Notes under the pieces: generated by a model
Told to the model about the DNA's origin: nothing
The model's database searches: none
What the model saw: the letters and a program-made list of their open reading frames with translations, nothing else
In this document: positions 31,101-42,132 of the stretch, piece after piece
Layout: each line of letters starts with the position of its first letter
Numbering within the stretch: position 1 is the first letter of the stretch
Program-made: the position numbers and the translations under genes
DNA from: Collybia mongolica
Taxonomy: Eukaryota; Basidiomycota; Agaricomycetes; Agaricales; Clitocybaceae
Length of the DNA: 64,000 nucleotides
Assembly: GCA_013420905.1 (NCBI GenBank)
Contig: JAAXNY010000016.1
Location: 1 to 64,000 of the forward strand
Direction: 5' to 3'

Positions 31101-31608
31101 AGGAGCCCAACCAAATCTTGAATGGATTAGGCCAATATGTCATAAACAAGCGCCTTGCTGAAGCGCTAGAAATGGCACATCCAAGAATGCATTAGACTGG
31201 TTAGATGAGGTTCAGCTAGCCTCGCTCTTGCTTGACATCTAAATCACTCCCCACTCGGAGGAGCAAATATCCCATCGATCGCTCTTCTACGATGAAGAAT
31301 GACAAACCAGCAGCACATCAATGGAAAAAATCAGGCAAGGTACTTACTGTCGATGTTTGACTAAAAAATGAAATTGTCAACATCAACAAGCGCTCGTCAA
31401 CCGGTGCGGGCCGGATCACGTGGCACTAATAACAAAGAAGCACTTTCATAGCAGAACATGGCGAAAACGAAAAGAAAATAATGGAGTGTGGCTACATGCA
31501 AACATTCACCACATCCTCTCCGTGCTTCTGCCCGCCTTATCATTAACAAAACCCTCGCTCGAGCCAACCCCTCTACTGCCTGTCGCGGGCGTTTTTAGGT
31601 CAAGTCGC
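28111..31608. other. No assignable gene; possible decayed multi-exon gene
   Basis: A 17-base A tract lies at about 28459-28476, 20 bases after a TATA-like GTATATAAAAG. Between about 28568 and 29470 several plus-strand stretches look protein-like (for example P-N-P-E-A-A-G-P-S-K-D-Y-I near 28770; F-T-P-W-K-D-V-K-P-M-E near 29310) but they do not join by GT..AG without stops, so a decayed gene is possible. I recognise no family. From 29760 to 31608 nothing is supportable. Confidence 0.3.
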
Positions 31609-32280
31609 CTAGTCAAGGCTTGCCTTAGCATCTCCCTCAACGTCAAAGTTTTCCACCAAATCAGGAACGTCATCATCATCATCTCCCTCCGCGGCTTCCC
31701 CTGCAGATTGCCTTGTTTGGCCTTGCTGAATGGCCTGGTATGATTCTGCGAGTTTTCGTAGTGAAGCGAGGGAATCGGGGCCCAGCTGGTTAAGGATACC
31801 AGGGACGAGCTCTGTGAGCTCCTTCACATGCCCTGTGCCATAGATAGCGAAGGTATTGGCCGCAACAGCAGCGTGGACTAAATTCAGCCGTATTCAGTAT
31901 AGATCGGCCAGATCCCAGAGATCCAAGGGGAGAAGGAACAGGGTGTATAATACGATTTTTGAATAGCTTACCTTTCGGTGCAGTGAAATGAAGCACGTTC
32001 CCATCTTCTCTGAACATGTTAACCTCCTCCACTCCAGGGATGGGCTGGACGTTCAATTTTTTGAGTGCGCCCTGCAGTTTTTTGTCGTCCTGGGCTGCTG
32101 AAGGCTTGGCCTTCCGCACAATCTTTCGGCGTACAGTTCCCTTACCACCTGGAGTATGAGTCGCGCGATTTTGTCAGTACACGCAAGCGATCACCAAAGT
32201 CACTTTTTCACGCTCGGAAACTCACCGATCCTGTTCGCTGCCGCAGCAGCCTGTAATTTCGCCAATTTCGCCGGGTCCAT
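31609..32280 (-). CDS. EGD1: Nascent polypeptide-associated complex subunit beta (BTF3/Egd1)
   Basis: Exons 32280-32226, 32148-31972, 31877-31609; phases close and give 166 residues. [10 protein letters not shown] starts the protein, then the basic ribosome-binding stretch G-K-G-T-V-R-R-K, then the NAC domain (about 38-105: [19 protein letters not shown]) and an acidic tail ([13 protein letters not shown]). Known role: with the alpha subunit it binds nascent chains at the ribosome exit tunnel in the cytosol. It shares a 230-base divergent intergenic region with the acetyltransferase gene. Confidence 0.96.
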
Positions 32281-32510
32281 TGTGGTTGATTGTGTGGATC
32301 GGGGGAGCCTACGGGACTGTGCTGGATGAGGCCGTTCTTGCGACTGTCCGGATGAAAAGTGTAATAAGGTTCAGAGCAAACAAACGTACACAGGCTGAGT
32401 TCAGCCACCGCTTAAAGCTCCTCCCAGGATATCGACACCTGAGTACCTCACCAATTGACCGTAACATACTACAGATCGAGGAACTCAGGACACTGTAAGA
32501 GGCTTCAGCA
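32281..32510. promoter_or_regulatory. Divergent promoter region, NAC-beta / GNAT
   Basis: 230 bases between two outward start codons; no clear TATA box. Bidirectional use is inferred from layout. Confidence 0.5.
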
Positions 32511-33375
32511 ATGTTTGAATTTCATATTAGACCCGCGAAGCCTGAAGATGTGGTAAGAGCTACAAATAATCCGCCATACTGCCTGGTATATTGACTTTAA
32601 ACTACATCGTTAGCAAGTAATCCTCGATCTTATCGTAGATCTTGTGCGTATTCTACGTTTATTCAAGACCTAGGGCTCATAACGATAAGGCTACTTACGA
32701 AAAAGCAACCGATTCAGTCAAGGCGACACCTGAACTTGTAACATTCCGGTATTCAAACTAAATAATACAGAAGACTCACCCAGAAATAATACTAGCTTCG
32801 CCAAAACTTATTCGAAACGCCCTATGCACATGCTCTTGTGGCATATACTGGAACCGCAGACGCGCCTGGAGAAGCTATCGCCTTGGCACTTTATTTTTTC
32901 AATTATTCGACATGGACAGGCAGGCCTGGGATGTATGTGCGTCAAGGGTCGTCCTTATTTCATACCTGCAAACGTTTAATATGTCTATAGCTTGAGGATC
33001 TTTACGTGAAGACAAACTACCGAGCTCATGGAATTGGCAAAGCCATCTTCGCTGAGTTGGGAAAAATAGCTCAGGAAAAGGTGGGTGCTCCCCCTGACTT
33101 GATGATCCTTTCGCCCATCGCCTGTTTCAAGGACTGTGCAAGGCTCGATTGGGCAGTCCTCAAGGTCAGTGCGAATATAGGGAAAGCGTGCGAAGGCTAA
33201 TAGTATGTTTACGCCATTGCAATCTGCCTCGATCATCTGCCATACCCAGTGGAATACGCCGTCTATAGATTTCTATGAACGGAGCCTGGGTGCAAAGCCC
33301 ATGTCGGAATGGATGGGCATGAGGCTCGAAGAAGAGGGTATCAATAATCTCAAAAAGTTCGCTCGCAAACAATAG
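32511..33375 (+). CDS. GNAT N-acetyltransferase, diamine/thialysine (SSAT-like) type
   Basis: Exons 32511-32552, 32614-32634, 32675-32737, 32796-32936, 32991-33080, 33132-33164, 33250-33375 (about 172 residues). Motifs: R-P-A-K-P-E-D-V start; A-T-Y-E-K-A-T-D-S-V; acetyl-CoA loop E-D-L-Y-V-K-T-N-Y-R-A-H-G-I-G-K-A; C-terminal W-N-T-P-S-I-D-F-Y-E-R-S-L-G-A. This matches spermidine/spermine or thialysine acetyltransferases; substrate cannot be told from sequence. Odd point: the join 32634/32675 lacks an in-frame AG; the nearest AG is one base early (TAGGGCT), so a one-base insertion or an error there is possible. All other joins are GT..AG and in phase. Confidence 0.85.
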
Positions 33376-33544
33376 TTTGATGTACGGTATCTGTCGCATT
33401 AAGCATTATGCCAGTGAGATTGTTCGGATCTCGTTGATGCGGGAAAGCGAGGATATGCGGTAGCGGAACGTTTGGCGTTATCCATGATATGCAAGAAGAG
33501 GAATGGGCAAAGGAAATCCCAGTGAATAAGGATATAACTAGAAA

Positions 33545-34315
33545 TCAAACGCCATCGTAGCTCGCCCCACCAGCCTAACCGCCACAGAGATTCACAAGAC
33601 GTATCAGTGTATGAACCCAGACCGTAGGTTTAACGCACCTTCCGCAATCTGGTAATAATAGGATCCTCATTCAAGTCATCTCTCTCGCGCGCTGCAACCT
33701 CAATTGAGAATACCCGCAGGGTGCCCTTAACGTCTGCAGCATGTACGGAGATCTGAAAAATGTGGATCGGTCAAGGAATCACACCAAGGGTAGATGGGCA
33801 CGATCGGTTAATACATACCTTGGCTCTCCTCATGACCTTGCAGTTCGGCCCAATCCAAACCTGTTGGATTCACGACGGAATGAGGGGGAAGGGCATCAAA
33901 TGAAGAACGGAGGTCACTTACCACGAGTATGAACTTCTCGCGCTTGGACTCTTTGTCGTTTGAATAGGTAACACGAGCGTAAGCATACGACGCCTTCGAG
34001 TCATCAAGAACCTCTCTGAGTTCAGCAAGGCCGCCTATTCCCGTTTGTGTGAGCTGAAGCTTGTCTGAACGCTCAGACTCGTAATCCAACAAGAGCCAAT
34101 TCGTTTCGGATTTGTCGGCACGAACATCGAGGTAGGCTATGTGACAATGGTCAGATCAATGACAAAGGAGCCAAGAGCATATCAAAATCAGAGCGTATTG
34201 CTATACATTTCACAGGCCTGCTCATTCTCCTTAAGAGTTTGACTCTAAACAGCTATTTTATTAGGAAAAAGAAACGCGAACCTTCATTGATCTTGGGATC
34301 AGAAAGGTCGGCCAT
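33545..34315 (-). CDS. Coactosin (ADF-homology actin-binding protein)
   Basis: Exons 34315-34282, 34136-33922, 33860-33819, 33752-33639, 33574-33545; 144 residues, the family's usual size. One ADF-H domain fills the protein: M-A-D-L-S-D-P-K-I start, T-N-W-L-L-L-D-Y-E, W-I-G-P-N-C-K-V-M-R-R-A-K (actin-binding helix region), and the typical coactosin end A-G-G-A-S-Y-D-G-V. It binds F-actin in the cytosol. All five introns are GT..AG. Confidence 0.95.
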
Positions 34316-34525
34316 GGCGAGGGACCGGGAAACTTGCGAGAATGGGAAAGGTGGAGAAGGAAAGCGCCTACGGAAGGAGATGAGAAGAAGAGGGAGACGA
34401 CCAAATTTACAACGACCTGGGCAACTAAATTGTTGGAAAGCCAATTCGGCACTTATTCACGGCTTCTACCGACCAAATCGAGTAAACCGCCAAGACAGCA
34501 AATTTCAGTGCTGAAAACATTCATC
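34316..34525. promoter_or_regulatory. Divergent promoter region, coactosin / Rrg9
   Basis: 210 bases between outward starts; no core motif identified with confidence. Confidence 0.45.
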
Positions 34526-35146
34526 ATGTCTTTCTGGTTTCACCGTATTTCGTTTGCTAACTGTAGACACTCCTTGTTGCGCCTCTACTCGACTGATATT
34601 TCGTCGACATCGCGCCAGAAGTGGCGCTTGGCTGGAGTTCCGCGGCCCCGATCAATCCTTGACGACGACAATGGGGCGCCAGTCGACCTGACGGAGGATA
34701 ACGAAGTCGTGAATGGTGCTAGGCCCAATACACCACCCCCTCATCTTCGCCGTCCTCCAGATAAACCCACCCCTCATGAACACAAGACACATCGTGAGGT
34801 TATGCGAAAGAATTTTCCTGGAGGGTGGTCTCCCCCGCGTAAAATCTCTCGCGAAGCCATGGAAGGCGTTCGACAACTGCATCGTCTCGACCCAGAAAAG
34901 TTCACCACCCCCATGCTCGCGTTGCAATTTAAGATAAGTCCAGAGGCTGTGAGGAGAATCTTGAAGAGCAAGTGGGAGCCATCCAAGGAGAAGAGGACGA
35001 GACTTGCGGAAAGAGAAAGGGAAGAACGGTCGGAATTCATAAAACTGAGCAGGGTGAGGGAGAGGATCGAAGCAAGGCGGTTAGCGGAGATACAGAAGAG
35101 CACGAAAAGCCGGTCTACCGTCCACGACTCGCTCACCTTCGAATGA
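34526..35146 (+). CDS. RRG9: Rrg9-like mitochondrial protein (required for respiratory growth 9)
   Basis: Single exon, 206 residues from ATG 34526 (an open frame continues upstream to 34334, but M-S-F-W-F-H-R-I begins a basic, Arg/Ser/Leu-rich targeting-like N-terminus). The conserved core is at about 105-165: K-N-F-P-G-G-W-S-P-P-R-K-I-S-R-E-A-M, then F-K-I-S-P-E-A-V-R-R-I-L-K-S-K-W, then a long charged helix. Yeast Rrg9 and animal neugrin act in mitochondrial gene expression. Location and role here are by homology. Confidence 0.85.
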   Translation: MSFWFHRISFANCRHSLLRLYSTDISSTSRQKWRLAGVPRPRSILDDDNGAPVDLTEDNEVVNGARPNTPPPHLRRPPDKPTPHEHKTHREVMRKNFPGGWSPPRKISREAMEGVRQLHRLDPEKFTTPMLALQFKISPEAVRRILKSKWEPSKEKRTRLAEREREERSEFIKLSRVRERIEARRLAEIQKSTKSRSTVHDSLTFE

Positions 35147-35647
35147 CTGTCTTCGTCATGCACTGGTACATCGTAAGACGTTAGAGGCTCTGATCAATCA
35201 TCCCTCGCGATTCACATCCTTCAACTCCGAAGGAAGCATACACTACGAGAACTAGCCTGGCGACGCATGGAAGAACAAGTTGGTATTATGTATTCATGGG
35301 TGGCATGGGTACAGAACAAAATAAACACATAGATTAAAAATATATATGGTATGCCTACTGTCGGTATTATCATTGTAAGTATAATGATACACTTGGGTTA
35401 TTTGATGTCCATCCGACGCAAGTACATATGTTAGGAACCCCCATGGCTTTTGAACTATGCCTGAATAAATAAAAGTGTGAGGGAAAAATAAAGAGTGTGA
35501 CTGAGCAAGCAAGTGGTCAAAGGAATGTCGTGCTACATGGCGATGCTTCAAATAAAAGAAAGGAGTGAGGTGAATAAGTGAGTAGTAGAATGAGTGTTGT
35601 GCAGTTGAATAAGTTAGGTGTTTCTATTGGAAGTCGGCATATTTCGT
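35147..35647. other. Convergent intergenic region, Rrg9 / P450
   Basis: AT-rich 3' flanks of two convergent genes; nothing else seen. Confidence 0.6.
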
Positions 35648-37542
35648 TCACAGAGGGATGCTTGACCTTTCATATTTAACGGCGCAACCATCGTGTGGTC
35701 GACACATGAGGATATCGTTCCAGTTGGGAGTTGGAAGTGAGCTTGCGGTGTCGCCCAATTTGTCAACAACATGATGCTCGAATCCGAGGATAAGCATAGC
35801 CGTGATGAGTTTGAGCTCTATCTTGGCTAGTCGAGTACCAAGGCAGAGTGTCTTGCCTGTGATGACGGGTCAGAAAGGGCGAAAGTATATACAGGAATAA
35901 AGAAATACCTCCTCCCCAACCCACATATCCAAAGGCAGTATTTTTTGGTTCCGTCCTTCCTGGGTTAAATTTCCAAGGGTTGGGATATAGTTCAGGATCG
36001 AGATGTACATCGCTGAATGGGTAAACAACGTAAGCTCCAGTGGGAATAATTTTGTTGTCGATGTATAGAGGTGGTCCGAGGTTTCGCCTCATAGCTGTAT
36101 GAGGTTGGGCGATTCGTGTGGTTTCCTTGATGATGGCGTCGAGAACGGGGGTTTTTGTTTCCCATGCCTCAAGAGGGATAGCGGCCAGCTGTGAAGAAAG
36201 TGAATCTGGAGCCATGGACGAGTTGGAATAAGTTTCGAGCAAAGATTGAACTTCCGATGCTGCCTTCGCCCGCCATATGGGGTGGCCACCAAGGAATGTG
36301 ACGACCCAGGAGGCTGAAGAGGGGTAAGTCGTAGTTAAGAAAAAGCTATTCAATAATTTACCAGTTGTACCTGTGGCTCTAGCGCCAGCGATTATTAGGC
36401 CCATGATGAACTGGTCATAAGGTGGGTCAGCGTTCCGTGTACGAATGAGCATCAAGAAAGGCTAACCCCAACAATTACAAGTTTCTCGTCGCCGGAATCT
36501 ATAAGGTATTGTAGAGCATCGTTGCGCGAAATTCCGCTCTCCTCCCGCGATTTTATCGCCTGTGTGACGATGTCGTAAATTTCTTTAGTCGCCCAAACCT
36601 TTTTTATCATCGCAGGAGTGGGAAGCCACGGCACAAGGACAGTAGCCGGAGTAGTTCCAGTATCGAGTCGGTCGTACAATGTCTTGAGTCGGGATACAAG
36701 TGCCGCATCGTCAGAGATTTCGGCGCAGGATAGACTTCGGACAGTCGTCTGAAAAACAAGCTATCATAGGGGACCGTGATGGTTAGCCTGATGCTCCACA
36801 AGCCGTGATATAGAGCGCGCGAACCTCGTAGATTTTATCGAAAGGGTCGAACGTGCCGGACGTTCCCCAGGTCTCCATTATCCTCCGAGAATCTTCCAGA
36901 ATGACAGGGATAACTAGATTGCCATTAGCAAAAAAAAAAAGGATACCGCGGATAGAGACGAACTTACGATCACTTAGCGGTGTGTTTCGTTGGACGGCGG
37001 CCAGACGCCTATGGATCAGAGAAATTCGCTTGGTCTGTAGGTCGGAAGTCACTCCGCGAACCATGGGTATCTACAAATATATAAACTAAATTATTAGAAG
37101 GGTATCGTTGTGGAATTGACGGACCGCGCCCGAAAGAATCTTGAAGCCTTCAGTGAGGTCAAGGCCCCTAGCGGTGAAGAATGCTTGTCTAGCACTTTCT
37201 CCAGAGACGACGACGACAGTGTTCTATGTGGGGTCACGTCAATTACCGTGAGGAATTCCGAAAGGAAGTACGTACCCGCAGAAGGTGGAACTGGAAGACG
37301 CTCTGGCCGGTAGCATGGAACCCCCAGTTTAAAAAGTCATATCTCCGTCGAAAGAAAGGGATTATAGAAAATATAGAGTAGCAGGGCAGGGACGTCGGTA
37401 TATCTGGCGCATCCCTATGAAATGTAGTAGAGGTTATGAGAAGGATAGTGAGGAAGACTACGACGGCCAAGGTGAATTGGGTAGGAAATCCCGCGGACAG
37501 AAACGCGGTGGCGGCAGCTTCGAGGCCTATAGAATAAGGCAT
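35648..37542 (-). CDS. Cytochrome P450
   Basis: Eight exons: 37542-37276, 37223-37125, 37070-36968, 36913-36825, 36748-36467, 36410-36371, 36313-35909, 35856-35648; phases close at 497 residues. N-terminal membrane anchor about 20-40 (F-T-L-A-V-V-V-F-L-T-I-L-L-I); I-helix A-G-A-R-A-T near 290; K-helix E-T-T-R near 357; haem loop G-W-G-G-G-K-T-L-C-L-G with the Cys ligand near 433. The loop has W for the usual F and T for the usual R (F-x-x-G-x-R-x-C-x-G), a form seen in some P450 clans. It would be a haem monooxygenase of the endoplasmic reticulum; substrate and CYP family not assignable. No biosynthetic cluster surrounds it. Confidence 0.93.
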
Positions 37543-38608
37543 AGTAAGGAGGGAGGGTACTCAAGGAAGAGAGTAAAGCAGTCAAGGTGAAGTTCCAACA
37601 TGGGACCCTTGGAGGGCATTTATACTATCGCTTGCATGGGTTCACCATGCCGGCGCAGGTCCTGTCACTATGAACAAGAAAATAGATATTCAGTGGCCGG
37701 AATTACAACACAATTATCTCGGCGATGCATTGGTAAAGCGTAACGAAAAGGGAAGCAGCACGCTTGAATGAGGCGAGAATATCTAAGATCTCGAAGGTGT
37801 TCCAAATGGGAGACACCCAGTGAGGTCGGGACCGAGAGATGAATCGCCGTTCAAACAAATAAGAAACGGTGTTTGTCGAACACGTGAACACCGCTCGTCA
37901 AGGCATCGTGCTATGCATGCAGGAAACTCGATCAGTAAGCTTTTTTGCTCTTGCACTTGTTTCAGGCATAGACAGCATCGGTTGCTTCGGTTCTGGCCGG
38001 GATCACTCCGTTTCTCAGTTCGTGGAGATTGGGGTTCTCGGCGAATGGTGACGGATTGCTCTGATCGAATCCCTATCTCGCCTTCTTACTCCAAGCTATT
38101 CTCAGGATTACCGTGTCTTCGTGTGCGCTTGATAGGGACAGCAGTACGTGAAGCAATCCATCAGCAGGCCTACGTGGGTACAGCAAAGCGGTGTGTTACT
38201 ATGTCTTCGCTCTCTTAGGGCTATTGCGGTGATAAGTATGTCAGTTTCCACTCAGAGCAGCATTTTGTTGATGCGATGATGAGGTGCTGATTGAAATAAT
38301 TCGAGACATGTCTCCACAGGGATATCAGGTAGCTTTTAGACGGCTCCGGTGATCCCACGTTGTGTGCGCCCTCAAAAGGTGAAGTGATCATTTCATCACT
38401 GTGCCGATCGCAATCATCTATGTAATGCATTCCAAATATGTTGTCGCCGCGGCAGTTGGAGTTGTTCAGTGCCTTTGTATTCTGATACTGCACGGCTCGG
38501 ACGAACGTCATTTGGTATATGAACTGACGGGCTGCCTGGAACATAATTAGCAACGCAGACATTGGTGACAGGTAGCGGCCTCACATGGCGACCGAAATTC
38601 GGCTGTGG
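37543..38608. other. Intergenic, no gene seen
   Basis: About 1.1 kb upstream of the P450 and downstream of the PAQR gene. Short open frames here have no family motif or splice logic. Confidence 0.5.
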
Positions 38609-39935
38609 TTATAGATCGCAGAATTGTGGTTGTGACAGCCGATAATCAAGAGCCTTTAAAACTCCAGAGTAGTGGGCTATTGCCGCCAGAACGACACAGA
38701 AATGGAATATTTGGTGCGAAGCGAAGAAATAATCGAACCGACCTGGCGCCAATCGTTCTGGAATACGATTTGCGCTGAATAAAAATAGCGCAGTTAAAAT
38801 TGGAATATCTTTTTGAGTGGAATGAAGACGGAAATTGGAAAAAGGGGTAAAGCAATGAGGCAAAAGATGGTGTGACATACTAAAGCAGCGCGCCTGCAAT
38901 GTAAAGGCCTCCTGAGGCCAGTAACCACCCGAAGCCCATCTCCGATAAAAGGTGAGTGAATCCATGTGTTGTAAGGAGGTGCGATACAGGCACTACAGCA
39001 CCCATTCCCAGGCCTATGAAGACTGTCGTGCGGGCACCGCGATGAGTGGGTTTCGAATATTCTGGATTTAGGACAATATAGGACGCTCCTGTTCATTATT
39101 CGTCGAAAGTAAGCAACATGATCATGATCAATATATTACTACGATCATGATCATCATCACTTACCAAGGCCAGCGATGGTAATCAGTAAGGTGTAAAAAA
39201 ATTGCAGGTGTGGCTCGCAATAAAATCCATAATACAGAGAAGGATAGAAGGATCCCACAGTCAGGATAACAATTCCAGAGTAGTCCAATGCATGACAGCG
39301 CGAAGAAACCTGGACAAAGAGGAAAAGAGTGCGTCAAGGAACATATTCCATGCGTTGACCGTACCTTTTCCGAGTGGCAGGTCGATGTGTGAAAAAAGGC
39401 ACTAGCAGACAGGCAGAATACTGCGGAGGACAAAAATACTGCGATTACCACTGTATCCTTCCATGTTGTACCGGGATGTATTTGCAGATGTGACTCGCGA
39501 TAGGTAGTGAGGATGTAGATGAACAGGATAGCACCCCAAAGATGGCTGTGGATGTTAACTGTGTGTTAATTATTAAGCACATGTTTAATTTTCGAATGAA
39601 AAAGTGGTACTTGTCTCGTTGTGCAAGTCTGGCGCCGCGACGGTAGATAAGTAGATCCAGCAATCAGCACAGCAGTAAATACCCACATGTAAACACCGAG
39701 GCAATACATCCTTTCCAATTGTTTTGAACTCTATTGGCAAGTACGTTAATACTATAGAAGCATGGTAAGTATTCAAATTCACCGACCGTCTGTATCCAGT
39801 CACAATGAATTCGTTATCCCTCTGCCAAGGTGGGATTTCTAGCCATGTAAGCGTTCTCTTTTGTGGTCCATCCTTTTTCTTCGGGCCAATTGATGCTCTC
39901 GCAGGTGGAATGCGGTTCCGTATTGAATGAGGCAT
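38609..39935 (-). CDS. PAQR / haemolysin-III family membrane receptor (Izh-type)
   Basis: Exons 39935-39787, 39730-39687, 39628-39611, 39558-39365, 39309-39165, 39088-38881, 38774-38609; 307 residues, all phases close. It starts M-P-H-S-I; the family hallmark L-E-I-P-P-W-Q-R-D-N-E-F-I-x-T-G-Y-R lies at about 31-48, L-H-N-E-T-I-N-I-H-S-H-L-W before the first membrane segment, then about seven hydrophobic segments. Likely zinc ligands: S-A-F-F-H at about 125 and S-H-Q-I-F-H near 275. Fungal members (Izh) affect zinc and sterol homeostasis; human relatives are adiponectin and progestin receptors. Exon 3 is only 18 bases. The fifth intron contains repeated ATGATCATGATC palindromes. Confidence 0.95.
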
Positions 39936-40267
39936 CGACTCGGACTTAGGGAGTGCAATGGTTCCAAGCACAACTTCTTGGTTGCCAAAGATCCACGGGC
40001 GTTACCGAACTACTGGCACCGGGCGTCCACCGCTACAGTTTTTCTCAGCTAAGCTCCAGCCTGGTATTCGACTATTTATATATTTTGAAGCGCGGGCCTA
40101 GCCACACATCTGCTCGAATATTAAAATATTAATTAGGTCCTTTCTTTATTTTAAAAACACAATGCAATGTAATGCAGGGGAATGTGGAAGTTTCCGAAGA
40201 AATCCCGAAATCCCGAAAATGTATAGGACGAATTTCCGTGTTCGTGTATAAAGAACAAAAAAATCAA

Positions 40268-40346
40268 TGCCCCCTACCCGGATTGAACGAGTGGCCTCGC
40301 CATTAATCTATACGAGTGGCGCGCTCTACCACTGAGCTAAAAGGGC
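40268..40346 (-). tRNA. tRNA-Thr(CGT) with 7-base intron
   Basis: Minus strand: 7-pair acceptor stem (GCCCTTT with AGGGGGC, two G-U pairs), D arm AGCTC-AGTGGTA-GAGC, anticodon stem CGCCA/TGGCG, T arm ACTCG-TTCAATC-CGGGT. The 14 bases inside the anticodon stem split into a normal 7-base loop with anticodon CGT and a 7-base intron after position 37. Unpaired A is the discriminator. It lies between the PAQR and Fyv10 genes. Confidence 0.9.
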
Positions 40347-40594
40347 TATGAAATTTGGTGCAGATATACTCTAAAATTGTATTACAGATGCCAGCCTGAT
40401 CGCCATTTATATTTTCGCGCAACTGGGGGGACCTTACCTGTCAAAGATTAACGGGATAGAGAAACTTAACCCTCAGAGTCAATAACTAAGTTCGATCATA
40501 AAATGCCATCTAGTAGGTTGGCTATACTTGGCGTTTCAGATACAGTAGGTTTGGAGCACAATTTTTGTACATATTATATAGGAGGGAAAGACCT

Positions 40595-42132
40595 TTACGA
40601 TATGAAAACTTTTTTCAAAGCAGAGAATTCACACGTCGCGCCGGATCGTGGACATGTTACAATTCCACCGTTCTTTGCTGCCATTTCTTCTAAGGCCTGT
40701 TGAGGGTTAGACGTAGCAACAAGGGCTAAAATTATGTCTGACCTCTCTGGAATATACGTACCCTTCGGGAAAGACCATAGGCATGTTATCTTCATCCATG
40801 ATCTTCCCACTTATACGACAAACGATCGTCGAATTCGCATGATGGCTTTGTGGTACCTCTTCTGCGAGCTTGCCTAAACCGAGTCCTTGTGACCCAGATC
40901 CTGCTTCTCCGTCACAGACCGGACAGTCAACATTCTTCGTAGCATGGTCGTAACATGCCGGAAGTTTGAGGGAAGCGAGTCCGGCGTAGAGGGAGAGATG
41001 GAGAAGTGGTTCAGATGGGAGGGTGTTAAGGGTATAGATGGCGAGGCGGAAAGACCTAACTAGCGTGTCCCAACGAGAAGGATCATACAGGCGCTGGGCA
41101 GCAATGAGCATAGTTCCAGACAGATGGTATAGGAGCACACCTTGTACGGTCCACATGACGTGTTTGGTGGGAACGCCAATAATGCTGATGCAGTGCGAAT
41201 TTGAGCTAAGTGTGTTTCTTGCCATGTAATCAAATGCTTTTTAGAGTACGCAATAGCCTCTTGCGTTTTTCGGGCACGCGATAGTTCAATATATTCTTGG
41301 AGGCGAAGCTCAAATTCCAGGGTGCTCTGTAAAATTGGAAATTACTTCAGACACATTTGCACGTTCGAGGGTCTGACCTTGACCTTTCTAAGTACTGTCT
41401 TATTTTCGTTGCACCAAGACAATGCCTCAGCACAGCTATGACTGTTAAGCGCACCCTCGATGCGGCGTATGTCCATGAAAAGATCAATATCAACCAGAGT
41501 CTAATGAAGAAAAAGCGAGTTGTAGCACTTATGGGTAGACTTATGTGACAAAAAACATACCTCAATATCCTTTTCTTTCGCAATTTGTCGAGCAGTCTTC
41601 TCTTTTCCAGTCCTTAGAGCCCAATCCACTAGCCACCGATCCAACCGCGTATCTGCCCATCTCGTGAAGTCAGGCCCACTTGCGGCTGGAAGCGTTTCAA
41701 TCGTGGCCAAGTGGTGGAGCCGTTCGCGCATGACGTCCTGTGTAGCCTTTCCCGCACTTCCATGCAAATCGGCAAGCTAATGATAAGCACATAAGAAAGG
41801 GAAAACAGACGATACACGTCTAACCCACCTTGCGTTTCAAATTCTCGACCCTTCCGATCATGCCCTCGATGGAACTCACAACCTCCTCTTTCCTAACCTT
41901 CCCATTTCTGGCGCGGTTGGTGAGATCCGTTGAAGTGCTTTGGACCGCACTTAACTCACGCTCGACATTCTTCTGGGATGTGCGAAATATTTTACGGTAG
42001 TTCTCGTATGGCACCTATTTATTGGGGGTTGCTTGATTAGGACCTGTATCGTAAACGGAGGATGATATTACACACGCGAGCGAATGGTTGCTCAAACAGT
42101 AAGACCCCATCGACATTGATTTTTGATCCCAT
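40595..42132 (-). CDS. FYV10: Fyv10/MAEA, GID/CTLH E3 ubiquitin ligase subunit
   Basis: Exons 42132-42076, 42014-41829, 41776-41561, 41500-41378, 41326-41141, 41093-40743, 40696-40595; 406 residues. Coiled coil about 20-80; LisH at about 120-155 (D-T-R-L-D-R-W-L-V-D-W-A-L-R); CTLH at about 155-220; CRA after it (L-A-Q-I-R-T-A-S-A-L-L-A-F); C-terminal RING-like module C-P-V-C-D..L-A-E-E-V-P..S-H-H..N-S-T-I-V-C-R-I-S-G-K..C-P-R-S-G. In yeast and animals it pairs with Rmd5/RMND5 to form the catalytic RING dimer that marks gluconeogenic enzymes for decay. Intact here. Confidence 0.96.

Noticed and set aside
39120..39162. ATGATCATGATC palindromes as a regulatory element
   Set aside because: They lie within a 76-base intron of the PAQR gene; low-complexity, no other support.
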